DNA of 29,743 nucleotides, taken from the NCBI GenBank assembly GCA_009801015.1, contig VHZZ01006012.1, forward strand, positions 36,478-66,220, given 5' to 3'. Shown one piece after another: positions 10,496-21,220 of this stretch. This DNA comes from Silene noctiflora (lineage: Eukaryota > Streptophyta > Magnoliopsida > Caryophyllales > Caryophyllaceae). The notes below the pieces were generated by a model, which did not search any database, was not told the origin of the DNA, and was given only the letters and a program-made list of their open reading frames with translations. Both the position numbers and the translations under genes were made by a program. Positions within the stretch are counted from its first letter, which is position 1, and every line of letters starts with the position of its first letter.

Positions 10496-13400
10496 CTAAA
10501 GATCCTAGGGCAACAAAATAAAACTATGGCTTCCGCATCCAACACACTATCAACTACTTTTCCAAATTTTGGAGGAGAAAAATTACGATTATTGGTGCAT
10601 TAAAATGAAGGCTTTCTTAAAAGCAAATGCACTTGGGAGAATGTAGAAAATGGCCCCAAAAGCAACAAAAAGGTGTTCAACCCACCAAAGCATCCTTAAA
10701 GAAAATAAATGAGGATGAATTAAAGGATGTCAAAGCATTGTCTTTCATCCTAAATGCAGTTACGGAGACCATTTTACCAAAAATAATGCGGGCTTCTACC
10801 GCAAAAGAAGCATGGGATTCACTTCAAAAAGAATTCCAGTGTGATGAAAGGATAAGAGCAATACGTCTCAATACCTTAAGGAAAGATTTCGAAAATTTGA
10901 AGATGAGGGAGAATGAGGACATACAAACCAATAGTTCGAGAGTAACGGAGATAGTTAACCAAATGAAGATATATGGTGAAGATATATGGTGAAGATACTA
11001 CCGATATGAGAATTGTCCAAAAAATTCTCGTAACCTTAACTAAAAATTTCGACATGATAGCCACCGTTATTGAAGAATCAAGGGATTTATCAAAACTCAC
11101 CGTCACCGAGCTACTTGGATCCTTACTGGCCCATGATCAAAAATTCAAGACCGACGAAACTTCTTCCGAGGATGCTTTCAAGTCATCACATAAAGAAAAG
11201 CGCTCCGGAGGTTGGAAGAAGAAAAGTGATGATGGTGGCAATAAACAAATGTCACAATCAAAGTGCAAGTTTCCTCCTCCTGTGGCATTTGTGGAAAGAA
11301 TAATCATGCAGAAAAGAATTGTTATTTCAAAGGTAAGCCCCAATGTCACCATTGTAAGAAATATGGGCACATTCAAAAAAATTGTAAACAAAAACAAACG
11401 GAGTCCAAGGATCAAGCCCATTTTTCAAGTAGCGTTAAGAATGAGCATCTCTTCTATGCCGGTCAAGCAAATACTGTCAATAAAGAAAGTAGGTGGCTAA
11501 TTGACATTGGTTGTACTAGTCACATGACGAACGATTCGAGCATCTTTAGCGAGTTGGATACTTCCGTCCAAACTCCGGTACGAATGGGAAATGGCGAAGT
11601 TCTGACATCGAAAGGCAAAGGTACGATCATTGGTCTAACTAAGCGGGGTACAAAATACATTAAAGATGTGCTACTTGTCCGGAATCTTGCTTAAATTTTG
11701 CTAAGTGTGGCACAAATGATCAAGAATGGCTATTCACTAGTCTTTGCGAATAATCATTGCACCATATATGACCCCGGAAATAAGGAGATCGCTAAAGTTG
11801 TCATGGAAAATAAAAGCTTCTCCTTGAAATGGAAGTACAGTCAAGAGTCATCATATCGAGCTCACGCCGCGGAGACCTAGCTATGGCATAAAAGGTACAG
11901 ACATTTCAACTTACGTGCACTAGCTGACTTATACAAGCAAAATGTCGTGCGAGATTTTCCAATGATTCAAGCTACTAAAGAGCTATGTGAGTCGTGTCAA
12001 CTTGGAAAGCAACACCATCTACCATTTCCGAAGGACCAAGCATGGAGGGCAAGTAAACTACTAGAGCTTGTTCACACAGACGTATGCGGTCCTCAAAGAA
12101 CTTTATCTCATCTTGGAAAGAGGTACTTTATCCTGTTTATTGATGATTTTACTCGAATGACTTGGATATATATTTTATGAAACAAAAATCAGAAGTATTC
12201 CAAATATTTCAAAAATTCAAAGTTCTCTCTGAAAATCAAAGTGGGTGCAAATTAAAGATGATAAGATCTGACCGCAGGAAAGAATATACTTCTTCACAAT
12301 TTGACCAATTTTGTGAAGATGAAGGTGTAGAACATCAGCTCACGGCAGGATATACTCCACAACAAAATGGGGCATCCGAAAGAAAGAATAGGACCGTGAT
12401 GTAGATGGCCAGATGCATGTTGGCCGAAAAGAAAATGCCAAAGAAATTTTGGGCAAAAGCTGTCTACACTACAGTTTATCTACTAAATAGACTACCAACA
12501 AAGGCAGTTAAAGGAAGAACTTCAGTAGAAGCATGGAGCGGTAAAAAGCCAACTCCTAAACATTTAAAGGTGTTTGGCTCGATCTGCTATGCTCACGTTC
12601 CAGCACAAAAAAAGGAGCAAACTTGATGATAAGGCGGAGAAAGGTATATTTCTTGGCTACGACTCAAAACCAAAGGCTTACCGTATTTTTAATCTCAATA
12701 CGGAGAAAATTATGATAAGTCGAGACGTGGAGTTTGATGAAGATGCAATATGGAATTGGGAAGAAAATAAGGTGGAAAGAAATGTGATCCTAGTTCCTAA
12801 TCACCAACATCCAAAAGATGATGATGATGATATGACTAATAACAATGATCCTCCTACACCTCCATGAACTCCGATTCATGCACACTCTTCACCCTCAAAC
12901 GACAATTCGGAGAATGCAACGGGACCTCAAGGTAAGAAAGATCTCTCTGAAATTTATGAACAATGTCTTGTTATTCATTTAGATGCAGAAGAGTGTGAGA
13001 GATGCTATTTCGCTATTGAGGAGCCAAGAGACTACGATGAAGCTTCCAAGCATACAGAGTGGCAAGAAGCAATGGAGACCGAAATAAACTTGATTAAGAA
13101 GAACAACACCTGGAATTAGTGGACAAACCCAAAGATCTAAAGGTGATTGGAGTTAAATGCGTCTATAAAACAAAGTTGAATCCAGATGGCTTAATCAATA
13201 AGTACAAAGCAAGATTGGTCGTAAAAGGATACTCTCAACAAGCTTGAATAGACTACGGAGACACATTTACTCCTGTTACTCGTCATGATACTGTAAGGAC
13301 TCTTATTGCTCTAGCTGCTCAAGAAAGATGGAAAAATTATCAACTTGATGTCAAATCTGCCTTTCTAAATGGAGAGTTTGAGGAGGAGATTTATGTGCAT

Positions 13401-14567
13401 AAACCTGCAAGCTTTGTCACACAAGATAAAGAAGAAAAGGTGTGGAAGCTGAAAAAGGCTCTATATGGCCTCAAACAAGCTCCAAGGGCATGGTATAGCA
13501 AGATCGACTCCTACTTCCTTGAGCAAGGATTCACGAGGAGTAAAAACAGCATACACTCTATGTAAAAAAATGGTGAACAAGGCGATCTTTTCATCGTTTC
13601 TCTCTATGTTGATGATCTCCTTGTTACAGAAAACAATGCCCAAATGATCCTTACATTTAAGGAGGAGATGAAGAAAGAGTTTGAAATGACGGATTTGGGC
13701 TTAATGAATTTTTTCCTTGCCATGATGGTCCAACAAGGTGAAGATGGAATTTTGATTTTTCAAACTAAGTATGCTCGCGAAATACTCAAGAGATTTAAGA
13801 TGGAGAATTGCAAGCCAGTTTCTATTCCTCTGGTCTTGAATGAGAAACTATCCAAAGATGACGAGTCAAAAGAAGTTGATCTGAAGCAATACCGAAGCTT
13901 GGTTGGAAGCTTACTCTATCTCAAAGCTACAAGACCCGATCTCATGTTTGCGACAAGTTTATTATCAAGATTTATGAGCAAATCAAGTGAGGTTCACATG
14001 GGTACAGCAAAGAGAGTACTTCGATATCTAAAGGGTACTCTAGAGTTTGGAGTATTTTATCAGCCTTGCGACAATCCAAGATTGCTAGCCTACTCCGACA
14101 GTGATTGGGCAGGATCGGTGGATGATATGAAAAGTACTTCAGGTTATGCCTTTACTTTCGTCTCAGGAGTGTTTTCATGGAATTCAAAGAAGCAAGATAT
14201 AGTAGCTCAATCCACAGCAGAAGCCGAGTATGTTGCAGCTTTGGCAGCAGTAAATCAAGTAATATGGCTCAGGAAAATACTCGAAGATTTAGGCTACAAG
14301 CAAGATGGAGCTGCTGAAGTCATGGTGGATAACAAGTCAGCAATTGCCATTGCTAAAAATCCAGTTTGCTTCAGCAAAACAAAACACATGAAAGTGAGGT
14401 TATATGCACTCCGTGATGCTGAAGAAGAAAAGGAAGTAGAGCTTATACATTGTCCATCTGAGTTCCAGTTAGCAGATATTTTAACGAAGGCTCTACTAAC
14501 AACAAGGTTCGAGTTCCTAAGGTCGAAGCTTGGCGTGACTCCAAAAGTCTCAAAGAGTGTTAAAGTA

Positions 14568-14959
14568 TGAGACTTTTGTAGAATGTTCTAGAAAGTTCTA
14601 GAATATTCTAGAAGTGTCCGAAATGTTCTAAAATAATGTAGAAGCTAATAGAATAGTCTAGAATAATCTAAAAGGACCGTGAATGGTCTAGATGTGTGTA
14701 GAGAAGTCTAGAACCTTCTAGAGATGTCTTGTATGTATTGAAAACTCTAGAGACTTAAGTCTAGGTCACTCTAGAATATCGTATTCTAGAGAATTTTAGG
14801 AATGTAGGAGGAGGAGGGGGAGTACTATAAATAGAGGTCCTCCCCTCCCATTTTAATGTATCCAAGAAACTCACAAAAAAATCAATAAACAAACTAATTC
14901 TTTCAACTAAACTCCAACTAATCTCCATTCTACTTCCTATACTCCCCCATACACCAACA
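14568..14959 (+). repeat. 3' LTR of the Copia element
   Basis: The second LTR, starting TGAGAC and ending CACCAACA. It carries a TATAAATA box at about 14826 and the clearer copy of the heat-shock-element-like array. Its downstream end lies about 44 bases from the poly(A) signal of the convergent minus-strand gene. Confidence 0.92.
14586..14613 (+). promoter_or_regulatory. Heat-shock-element-like array in 3' LTR
   Basis: Three TTCtaGAA palindromes sit at exact 10-bp intervals, giving six alternating TTC/GAA units, each separated by two bases. This is the canonical arrangement bound by heat-shock factor trimers (nGAAn units in alternating orientation). It lies about 210-240 bases upstream of the LTR TATA box. 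The matching array in the 5' LTR (10087-10114) is less regular. Binding is inferred from the pattern. Confidence 0.7.
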
Positions 14960-15317
14960 AGTTCCAACGATATGCAGTTGTTGCACAAATGCACAAATTT
15001 GATTTATTGAAAAACATCACAGCAAATACAAGACCCCATATTAGTCGGTAGACCATCTTGTCACTTGATTAGCTCTAGATAAAGTTCTCTACTATTACAA
15101 GCGGGTGACTTTAGAAAGAAAGAAAATTACAAAACACAGCCGGTTTCTTTGTTGCGCAACCTTTCAATCAATTTCTAGCAAAAGGTCACATCACAATCAA
15201 TAACCTGACCCGTAATGGTCATCACTCATTAGACGTGGACAGATCACGTAACATTCCTGACCTCTAGAAATGGTTAGCCGCGAGCCAGGACTACAGTTAG
15301 CTTCTACTCGGGCAGTC
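14960..15317 (-). other. 3' untranslated region of the 307-residue gene
   Basis: On the minus strand this follows the stop codon at 15318-15320 and ends near the poly(A) signal at 15003-15008. No other gene is visible here. Confidence 0.55.
15003..15008 (-). terminator. Poly(A) signal AATAAA
   Basis: A canonical AATAAA on the minus strand about 310 bases after the stop codon, followed by a T/G-rich stretch. Cleavage would fall near 14980-14990, within a few dozen bases of the Copia LTR edge. Confidence 0.6.
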
Positions 15318-18300
15318 TCAAGCTCCATACTTGGGTGCCTTCCACAGCTTAAAGGCTACTTCGTAGAGGAACCTATCTGCTGCTATTGCCAGGTTTCCAC
15401 TCTTCTGATAAGAGAACATCACATTTTACCATAATCATTTTAGATTTTTCTTTTTGACAATTGGTACTTCATTTATCAAGAAAAGAGAAATTCCATCGAG
15501 ACAAAATATTATGGATTTCATTCTGATAAGTGCAACCCATGGGAACCAATGCATGATACAATATCGTTTTAGTTTGAAAAGGTATTGAAAATAAATCTTT
15601 TTCTCGGTGTGTAAAGAGAGCCGCGAGGGAAGTTTTTGATGCTTGTGGATTTTGACCGTATGTCATGTGTATAACCACTCAATGAATTTGTCAGCCACGC
15701 TTAACTAACATCTACTCCATACAATATTAGTCCAATGTTTGAAGCCTACCTTTTTAAATTCCCTGAAGGAAAACTCCTGGACCGTATCCTTGCGAGTCAC
15801 TGCAGACTGCCATTGTGCTACTAACATTGGACAAGAATGCCTGTGGACAACAAACCACCAATTAAAGGGGAAAAATACTCAAAATGCGTGTTATATCCAA
15901 ATATCATGATCATGTGACAAACCTTATATCATTTCTCAAATCCACTTCCTTCAGGGTGTAGCTTTGGCGTGGGAAAAGGCATTGAAGGTCTGAGTTGTTT
16001 CCTTCTGCTAAAGACTCAAGTGATAAGGTTGGATCATCCTTAGAGTCATCCCCATAGCTCATGACAATTGACAAATGCAGTCGAGAACCAACTTCAGACC
16101 CAGGTTTAGCTACCTGCAATGGAAGATCCACGTGTTAGTATTAAGGCCTAAGGGTTGGGGTCTCCTGAGGTCCTGACACTGGGAAAGAAAGTGTGCATTT
16201 TGCAAAGATGAATTACTAAACAATTAAAATCAATTACTGCCTCCGTCCTAATCATTTATGTACCTTTTTTTTATTCTATGTGATGAGAATTTTAATCAAA
16301 CGTAAGCAAATGATTTGGACAGAGGGAGTACCGGGTTAGTAATAGCATTTATATTTCAACAGGATGCACGGAGAAAAAAAATGTGGGTTCGCCACTGGGT
16401 ACCTGCAGTATTCGTCCAACCAAGCTGTTTACATATTCAAGATCGGTCTGCATGCTTTCGATTTCTGGTGGCCCAACATGCAGTAATAGTAGATCAAAAT
16501 GGTCTTTATCTAAAGTCTTGCCATCTTGAAACCCGAGCAGTTTTAACATCTCATCTGCTACAAAATCACTTGACTGCCCATTTGTAAGCTTGTCAAAGGA
16601 ATTGACACTGAAACCAAGCTTATCTCCAAACTGCTTGACAGCAGAATTATTGGTCACTATGGCAGCTCTCATTCCCATGAACCTACCAGAAGAACACCTC
16701 ACGGTTTCAATATACTTATAAACAAGTCAGCATTATCATTAAGAGGTACACAGAAACGTAAACGAGACGGTCTTATATGTGAAACTAACCCATTAACCCT
16801 ATAATAAACTGAATTATACATACGTATTTGGGTTGGTCTACATGTCAGTACATCTCTTACGAGACTTGATGGACGAATGATCATGACACCAAAATGAGTT
16901 TTACCTTTCCATCATACTGAGAACTCGTTTGGGAGCTTCTGAATCAAAACTCTTTTGCCCACTCTGAACCCAAAATACACAGCGTCAAGATCTATTACCC
17001 TATAATAAACGTATTTTTTTTTACAAGCTTAACGAATGATCCTTACATCCCTTTCAAAAGCCTCTCTGGCATCCAATAGCTGTGCCAATTCTCTGATAAG
17101 CTTCTCATCTCCCCCCTCTGCAGTGAAGATAGCGATATTAAACCTCTATTCAGGATCCCATTTACGCAACCACATGTTCATGTATGCACTGAGAGATACA
17201 ATTGAAAATTTTATCTTTCTAACTGCATTTGTAAACTGTGTATGAAAACAAGACAGAGATTACTAGACAAAGATAACCAAACAAGTTGCAACAACAAATA
17301 ATACCTCTATTGCAAATATTTTATCCACATTTAAGGTGGTGAATCGATGACAATCTACATATTGTTTTCATATTTCATTTCAACCAAAAAATTATTGTAT
17401 ATTGTCAGAAAAATATCAAACAAAGTCAGCAACGTTTCACCACCAAAGTCAAATGGAGATAATATAAATGGGATAGAAACTTGAGAAAGTAGCTGAATCA
17501 AAACATAGCCGAGAAACCATAATGCCATGATTATCCACAACCAAAGGCATCGTGAAAAAGCCGATTGATTTGTGCAGAATGGAACCTTACCGACTGCCAT
17601 GCAAGAAAACATTGCAAAATAATCAAGAAAGTGATCTTACTTCCAGGGCCGTCGATGAGCATGTTCAAAGTGTGCCAAGAACCGGGGCCCAAACACAGTC
17701 TGATTACCATAATGTTTATGTTTCGCTATAGTAAAATGCCTTTGGTGTAGTGGTGTAAACCTTACTTATTTTTAGCAATGTTTCTAACTTCGACAAAATC
17801 TCATTTTTCTTTTTTATTCCTTTCTAGTTCTGAGCTTGTCCTCCTCATTAAAGTTTGTTTTTTATTTTCTTTTTTTTTTTTATTTCTTTCTCTCCAAATA
17901 AAATTGAATCTTTATATTTTTAATAATAACTTACTCTATAGCAAATGAAATTATATAATCATAAAACTGAACTTTATTAAGTATTGCATTAAATTATTAC
18001 AATAGCTTTCGTCTGCAAGCTAATTTGTTAAAATTGAACTAACCTTTTTGGTTTATTATGCAAAAAAAAAAAAAAAAAAATTGTTTTCTTATTGTTTAGG
18101 GCCTCAAATTGACGTTTCGAACCGGGCCTCTCAAAATCATTTGACAGCCCTGCTTACTTCCAAACTGAAAAACAATCCATAAGGAAACCAATGAAAGCCA
18201 ATTAAAAAATTTCTTGTCTTACTTTCATGAGCTAGAAATGAACACCGCCTACGAGTTAAACATGATGATAAATAAGCAATTGGAACTTGGAAGCATGTCT

Positions 18301-20441
18301 ATGACCTTGCAAGTTCATTTGATCTTTGAGTCCGCTCATAGTTTGACTAATCAAACTCATGCCAAAATGTTTTCTACCTGTCTACTGTCTACTTACAATA
18401 CATGAGGCCATACATGAGGCCTATAATCCCCACACCATTAAACTAAGCATCATCCAAACTAATTTTTCAAGAAAAATATTTGAGACACATACACATTGAG
18501 ACACATACACATAGTCCTTAGCTTTTTGAAGATCCTCAATTTCGAAGGGAAGCGAACAAGATCGTGTCATGCATGTCAACTCAAACATGTTGCAAATAGT
18601 TAATTCATGCCTAAATAATGATTAATAGTTAACACATGTGTATATGCACCTCGTCCTTCCTTAGCTTCAAATTAGAAACTCGAATAAATTGGCTTGATTG
18701 TAAACAAAGCTAATAGAAAGAAATTCGAAGAAAACATAAATCTACAAGCGGGGAAAAAAAAGAAAGAAAAAAAGCATGCTAAGGGGTCGAAATGACAAGG
18801 CACAAAGCGAAGGCTCGCACCTTTGGGGCACGAGGCACCCTATTTGTTGCAACAAATTTGTATTCTCCCAAAAGAAATTTTGGGCAACGATACTTGGGGA
18901 GTCTTGGCTAACATGTAGAGTAAAAGGAAAAAATTAGCATAGTTAAAAATCTAGATGAAAAGGGTTGGAAAATGTGTACTAGTAAGTCTTGTTGAGTAAG
19001 CCTTGTCTAAAAGGCGCACCTAAAATGCACCGAGGCGTTTTGGATAGTGCATCATCCAAGGCGCGCCGTATGAGCACTCGAGTCGCGCTTTATTAAGCTA
19101 AGACTCCAGATAAATAGACAAGTGCTCACCTATAAGTTAAAGATGATGAAAAATCAGCTGATTGGAAGCACGTCCCAATAGCATTAATATGAGCCTGCAA
19201 GTTCTTTTGCTCTTTGAGTCCACTCATAATTTCACCAATCAAACTCATGCCTAAATTTTGTCTACCTATCTACTTACAATACACGAAGCCTTCAAAACCC
19301 CCCACACCATTAAACTATGCATCATCCAAACTAATTTTCAAGAAAAATGTTTGAAACACATACACACAGCCCTTAGCCTTTTGAAGACCCTCAATTTCGA
19401 ATGCAAGCCAAAAAGACCATGTCGTTCACGCATGTCATCTCAAACACGTCGCAAATAGTTAATTCATGCTCAAAGCCTCAAATAATGATTAATATCTAAC
19501 ACTTGTATATATGCACCTCATCCTTAGGTAAAAATTGGAAACTCAAATAAAGTGGCTTGATTGTTAATAAAGCTAATAGAAATGAATTAAAAGAAAATAT
19601 AAATCGACAAACAAAAAGCAAAGAACACAATACTTACACTAGTTACACATCATGATGAATCAAGGTGATCAAACAACAATAACAACAACAGCATTACTCC
19701 CCTGCGTCAAAGGCATCTGCAAATAGCGATGTAAGGGAGGGTGGGATGTATGGAGCCTTGCTTACCTTTGTGAATATTCCTGAATTACCCAAGAAAATTG
19801 CGAGGTAACTACACCGAATGATTGCTACAACACCGAATCAATGTGATCATGCTCAAAAATATTCCTTTATCAAGTAAACAAACTACAAGGAAGAGAGCCT
19901 AGTGATCACTATGTATATTTTGAGCAAGTCTCAGCTGATACTAAGAAAAGCACCATTTTTAAGAAAATACCAAAATTAACAATCCGAAAAAATAGGAATA
20001 TTATGATCATGAACAATCAGAAAATCTTTAACATGCAAAACCCCTTTCCTAATGCAAATAATCAACCATTATAACCATACTGTCAATCCAATTCACAAGC
20101 CACACAAAACTCATTCAGTATAACTTCCTGAAATATCCAACCAAACCCCAGAAAACAAAATAACTAAAATGGATCATCCACATTGAAATAAACAGATAAT
20201 CGGACAAAAGATTCAAACTTTGATGATGGGTATTGATCAATTCGAATAAGAAATGCAATAAATTAAAGTAAAAAAGGTGAAAAATAGAAGATTAACCTGG
20301 ATTAGGAGAGGAATTATCAAGGGCTAAGAAACCACAACAACCTCTGGATGCAACCTCATGAAGATGTGAGTGACATGGTTTGATTAGAGGAGCTAAGCCA
20401 TAACCGTATATCACAACTGATCTACTTGGTTTATCTGCCAT
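15318..20441 (-). CDS. Conserved plant protein, 307 residues, function unassigned
   Basis: The exons in coding order are 20441-20297, 17117-17047, 16963-16905, 16682-16403, 16113-15923, 15840-15750 and 15404-15318. All introns are GT-AG and the phases agree, giving 307 residues plus a stop. The protein starts MADKPSRSVVIYGYGLAPLI and ends KLWKAPKYGA. Visible segments include an acidic/charged helix region (DEKLIRELAQLLDAREAFER), MGMRAAIVTNNSAVKQFG, and DKDHFDLLLLHVGPPEIESM. I see no signal peptide and no membrane helix. I recall plant homologues of about this size annotated only as uncharacterised (one in Arabidopsis carries a 'rhomboid family' label that this sequence does not support). The hydrophobic-strand-then-Gly start and the FDLLLLHVG segment recall alkaline-phosphatase-like folds, but this is speculation. 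The 3.2-kb first intron is full of repeats. The gene looks intact. Confidence 0.85.
16237..16328. mobile_element. 92-bp Stowaway MITE in intron 4
   Basis: The ends ctgcctccgtcctaatcatt and gcaaatgatttggacagagg (continuing to ggag) are inverted repeats over about 27 bases. The element is flanked by TA on both sides (16235-16236 and 16329-16330), as expected for Tc1/mariner-type Stowaway elements. It lies inside intron 4 of the 307-residue gene. Confidence 0.85.
16763..16867. mobile_element. Small palindromic MITE remnant in intron 3
   Basis: Imperfect inverted ends ('acgagacggtcttatatgtg' and 'catctcttacgagact') enclose a 'gggttggtctacatg' motif whose reverse complement also occurs in the element at 5466-5543. 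It lies in intron 3 of the 307-residue gene. Target duplication and superfamily are unclear. Confidence 0.4.
17644..18152. mobile_element. Non-autonomous hAT element, 509 bp
   Basis: The terminal inverted repeats are CAGGGCCGTC and (right end, reversed) CAGGGCTGTC. An exact 8-bp target duplication CTTACTTC flanks it (17636-17643 and 18153-18160). CAGGG-type ends and 8-bp duplications are hAT hallmarks. Sub-terminal 'accgggg' and 'accgggcctc' motifs match a common plant hAT type. The interior is AT-rich with T and A runs and has no transposase. It lies in intron 1 of the 307-residue gene. Confidence 0.9.
18247..18748. repeat. Intron 1 direct repeat, copy 1
   Basis: About 500 bases that recur in the same orientation at 19130-19611, with roughly 80-85% identity by eye and small indels. 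Shared landmarks include 'ccccacaccattaaact', 'catcatccaaactaattttt', 'gcaaatagttaattcatgc' and 'tggcttgattgt'. This copy also has a local doubling of 'gagacacatacacat' (about 18482-18511). No coding potential is conserved between the copies. Confidence 0.85.
18749..19129. other. Spacer between intron 1 repeats
   Basis: Non-coding. It includes GC-rich strings such as 'aagcgaaggctcgcacc' and 'ccaaggcgcgccgtatgagc', reminiscent of diverged dispersed plant repeats built on GCGCC/GAGGCG motifs. The two such blocks (about 18795-18840 and 19010-19095) may be the edges of one old insertion that separated the duplicated flanks. No target duplication was found. Confidence 0.4.
19130..19611. repeat. 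Intron 1 direct repeat, copy 2
   Basis: The second copy of the segment at 18247-18748. The two copies are offset by about 880 bases, so the event was a segmental duplication with a spacer, or a tandem duplication later split by an insertion. Confidence 0.85.
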
Positions 20442-21220
20442 TGTTGCACTGTAAATCAAACGAAGTGTGACAACAAAAAAAAGGATGTTATTAATCAACG
20501 AGCTTTCGATGTGTGTAAATTAATTGCGTTGGATTGATCACGGGAATAACTGCTGGGGAATAATAATGCCAAAGTGCATATATTTATTCTTCTACTTACA
20601 TTTGAAATGGTTCTTGCAAATTGCGGAGAAGGGGGTTGAATATAGTCTTACCTTGTGTTAGCAATATAAAGAGGCTGTTTCTGAATGATCCATATATCGG
20701 AGGACACCGCTAATTGACAAGAGAAAGAAGCAACAACACTTTGTTGAGCCACTTTTCGAGTAATGTTATGATTATCTTGTTAATGAGTCAAGTTAGTAAG
20801 TATTTTTAAGTTTGATGGTTGAGACACTAACTAACAAGTAAAAGGTTTGGTTGTTAAAGTTTTGCGTGTATTCGTTTTTGAAAAGGATTATTGTTTACTT
20901 GTCGGAAATTACGGCCAAAGTACCGTCTTGGAGACAACCGAAAAGCAAATGGAGAAAAATACATAAAATAGTACTCCGTAGATAAAATTTGAGCAAGACA
21001 ATTTTAGTTGGGTTGATTTGAACGTCATTTTAGAGAGATTATAGTCTCACCCAAATCACGGTTTCAAGGTTAATTTCTTACATCAAACTAGAATTTGCAA
21101 GCGAATGTGGCAACTGCTCAATACAATGTATAATCTCTACGCTTAGTACAAACACTAAATTACATGACTACTAAACAACAAAGCTGACATACAAGCCTAC
21201 AAGAGGTTATCTATCAAGGT
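20442..21220 (-). other. Promoter/leader of the 307-residue gene and 3' flank of the PMD gene
   Basis: About 780 bases separate the two minus-strand genes. The part next to 20441 must hold the leader and promoter of the 307-residue gene; the part next to 21220 is the 3' untranslated region of the PMD gene. I see no convincing TATA box or AATAAA. A short MITE scrap ('tactccgta', near 20971) is present. Confidence 0.5.

Larger units (their letters stand above)
10069..14959 (+). mobile_element. Copia LTR retroelement, degraded
   Basis: This is a Ty1/Copia element fossil of about 4.9 kb. LTRs of 411 and 392 bp begin TGAGAC and end in CA. A primer-binding site matching initiator-Met tRNA follows the first LTR. 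The parts come in Copia order: a gag region with a CCHC zinc knuckle (about 10.5-11.4 kb), protease and integrase (about 11.4-12.8 kb), then reverse transcriptase and RNase H (about 13.0-14.57 kb). Integrase before reverse transcriptase is diagnostic of Copia. The lineage looks Tork/Tnt1-like, with moderate confidence. The coding region is broken in roughly eight to ten places. By eye the LTRs differ at about 20-25 of some 370 aligned sites (about 6%), suggesting insertion a few million years ago. The flanking five bases (GAACA and AGTTC) do not match as a target duplication. Confidence 0.93.

Noticed and set aside
18214-18405. Small open frame in intron 1 of the 307-residue gene
   Set aside because: The frame is not preserved in the second copy of the repeated segment, so it is unlikely to be coding.
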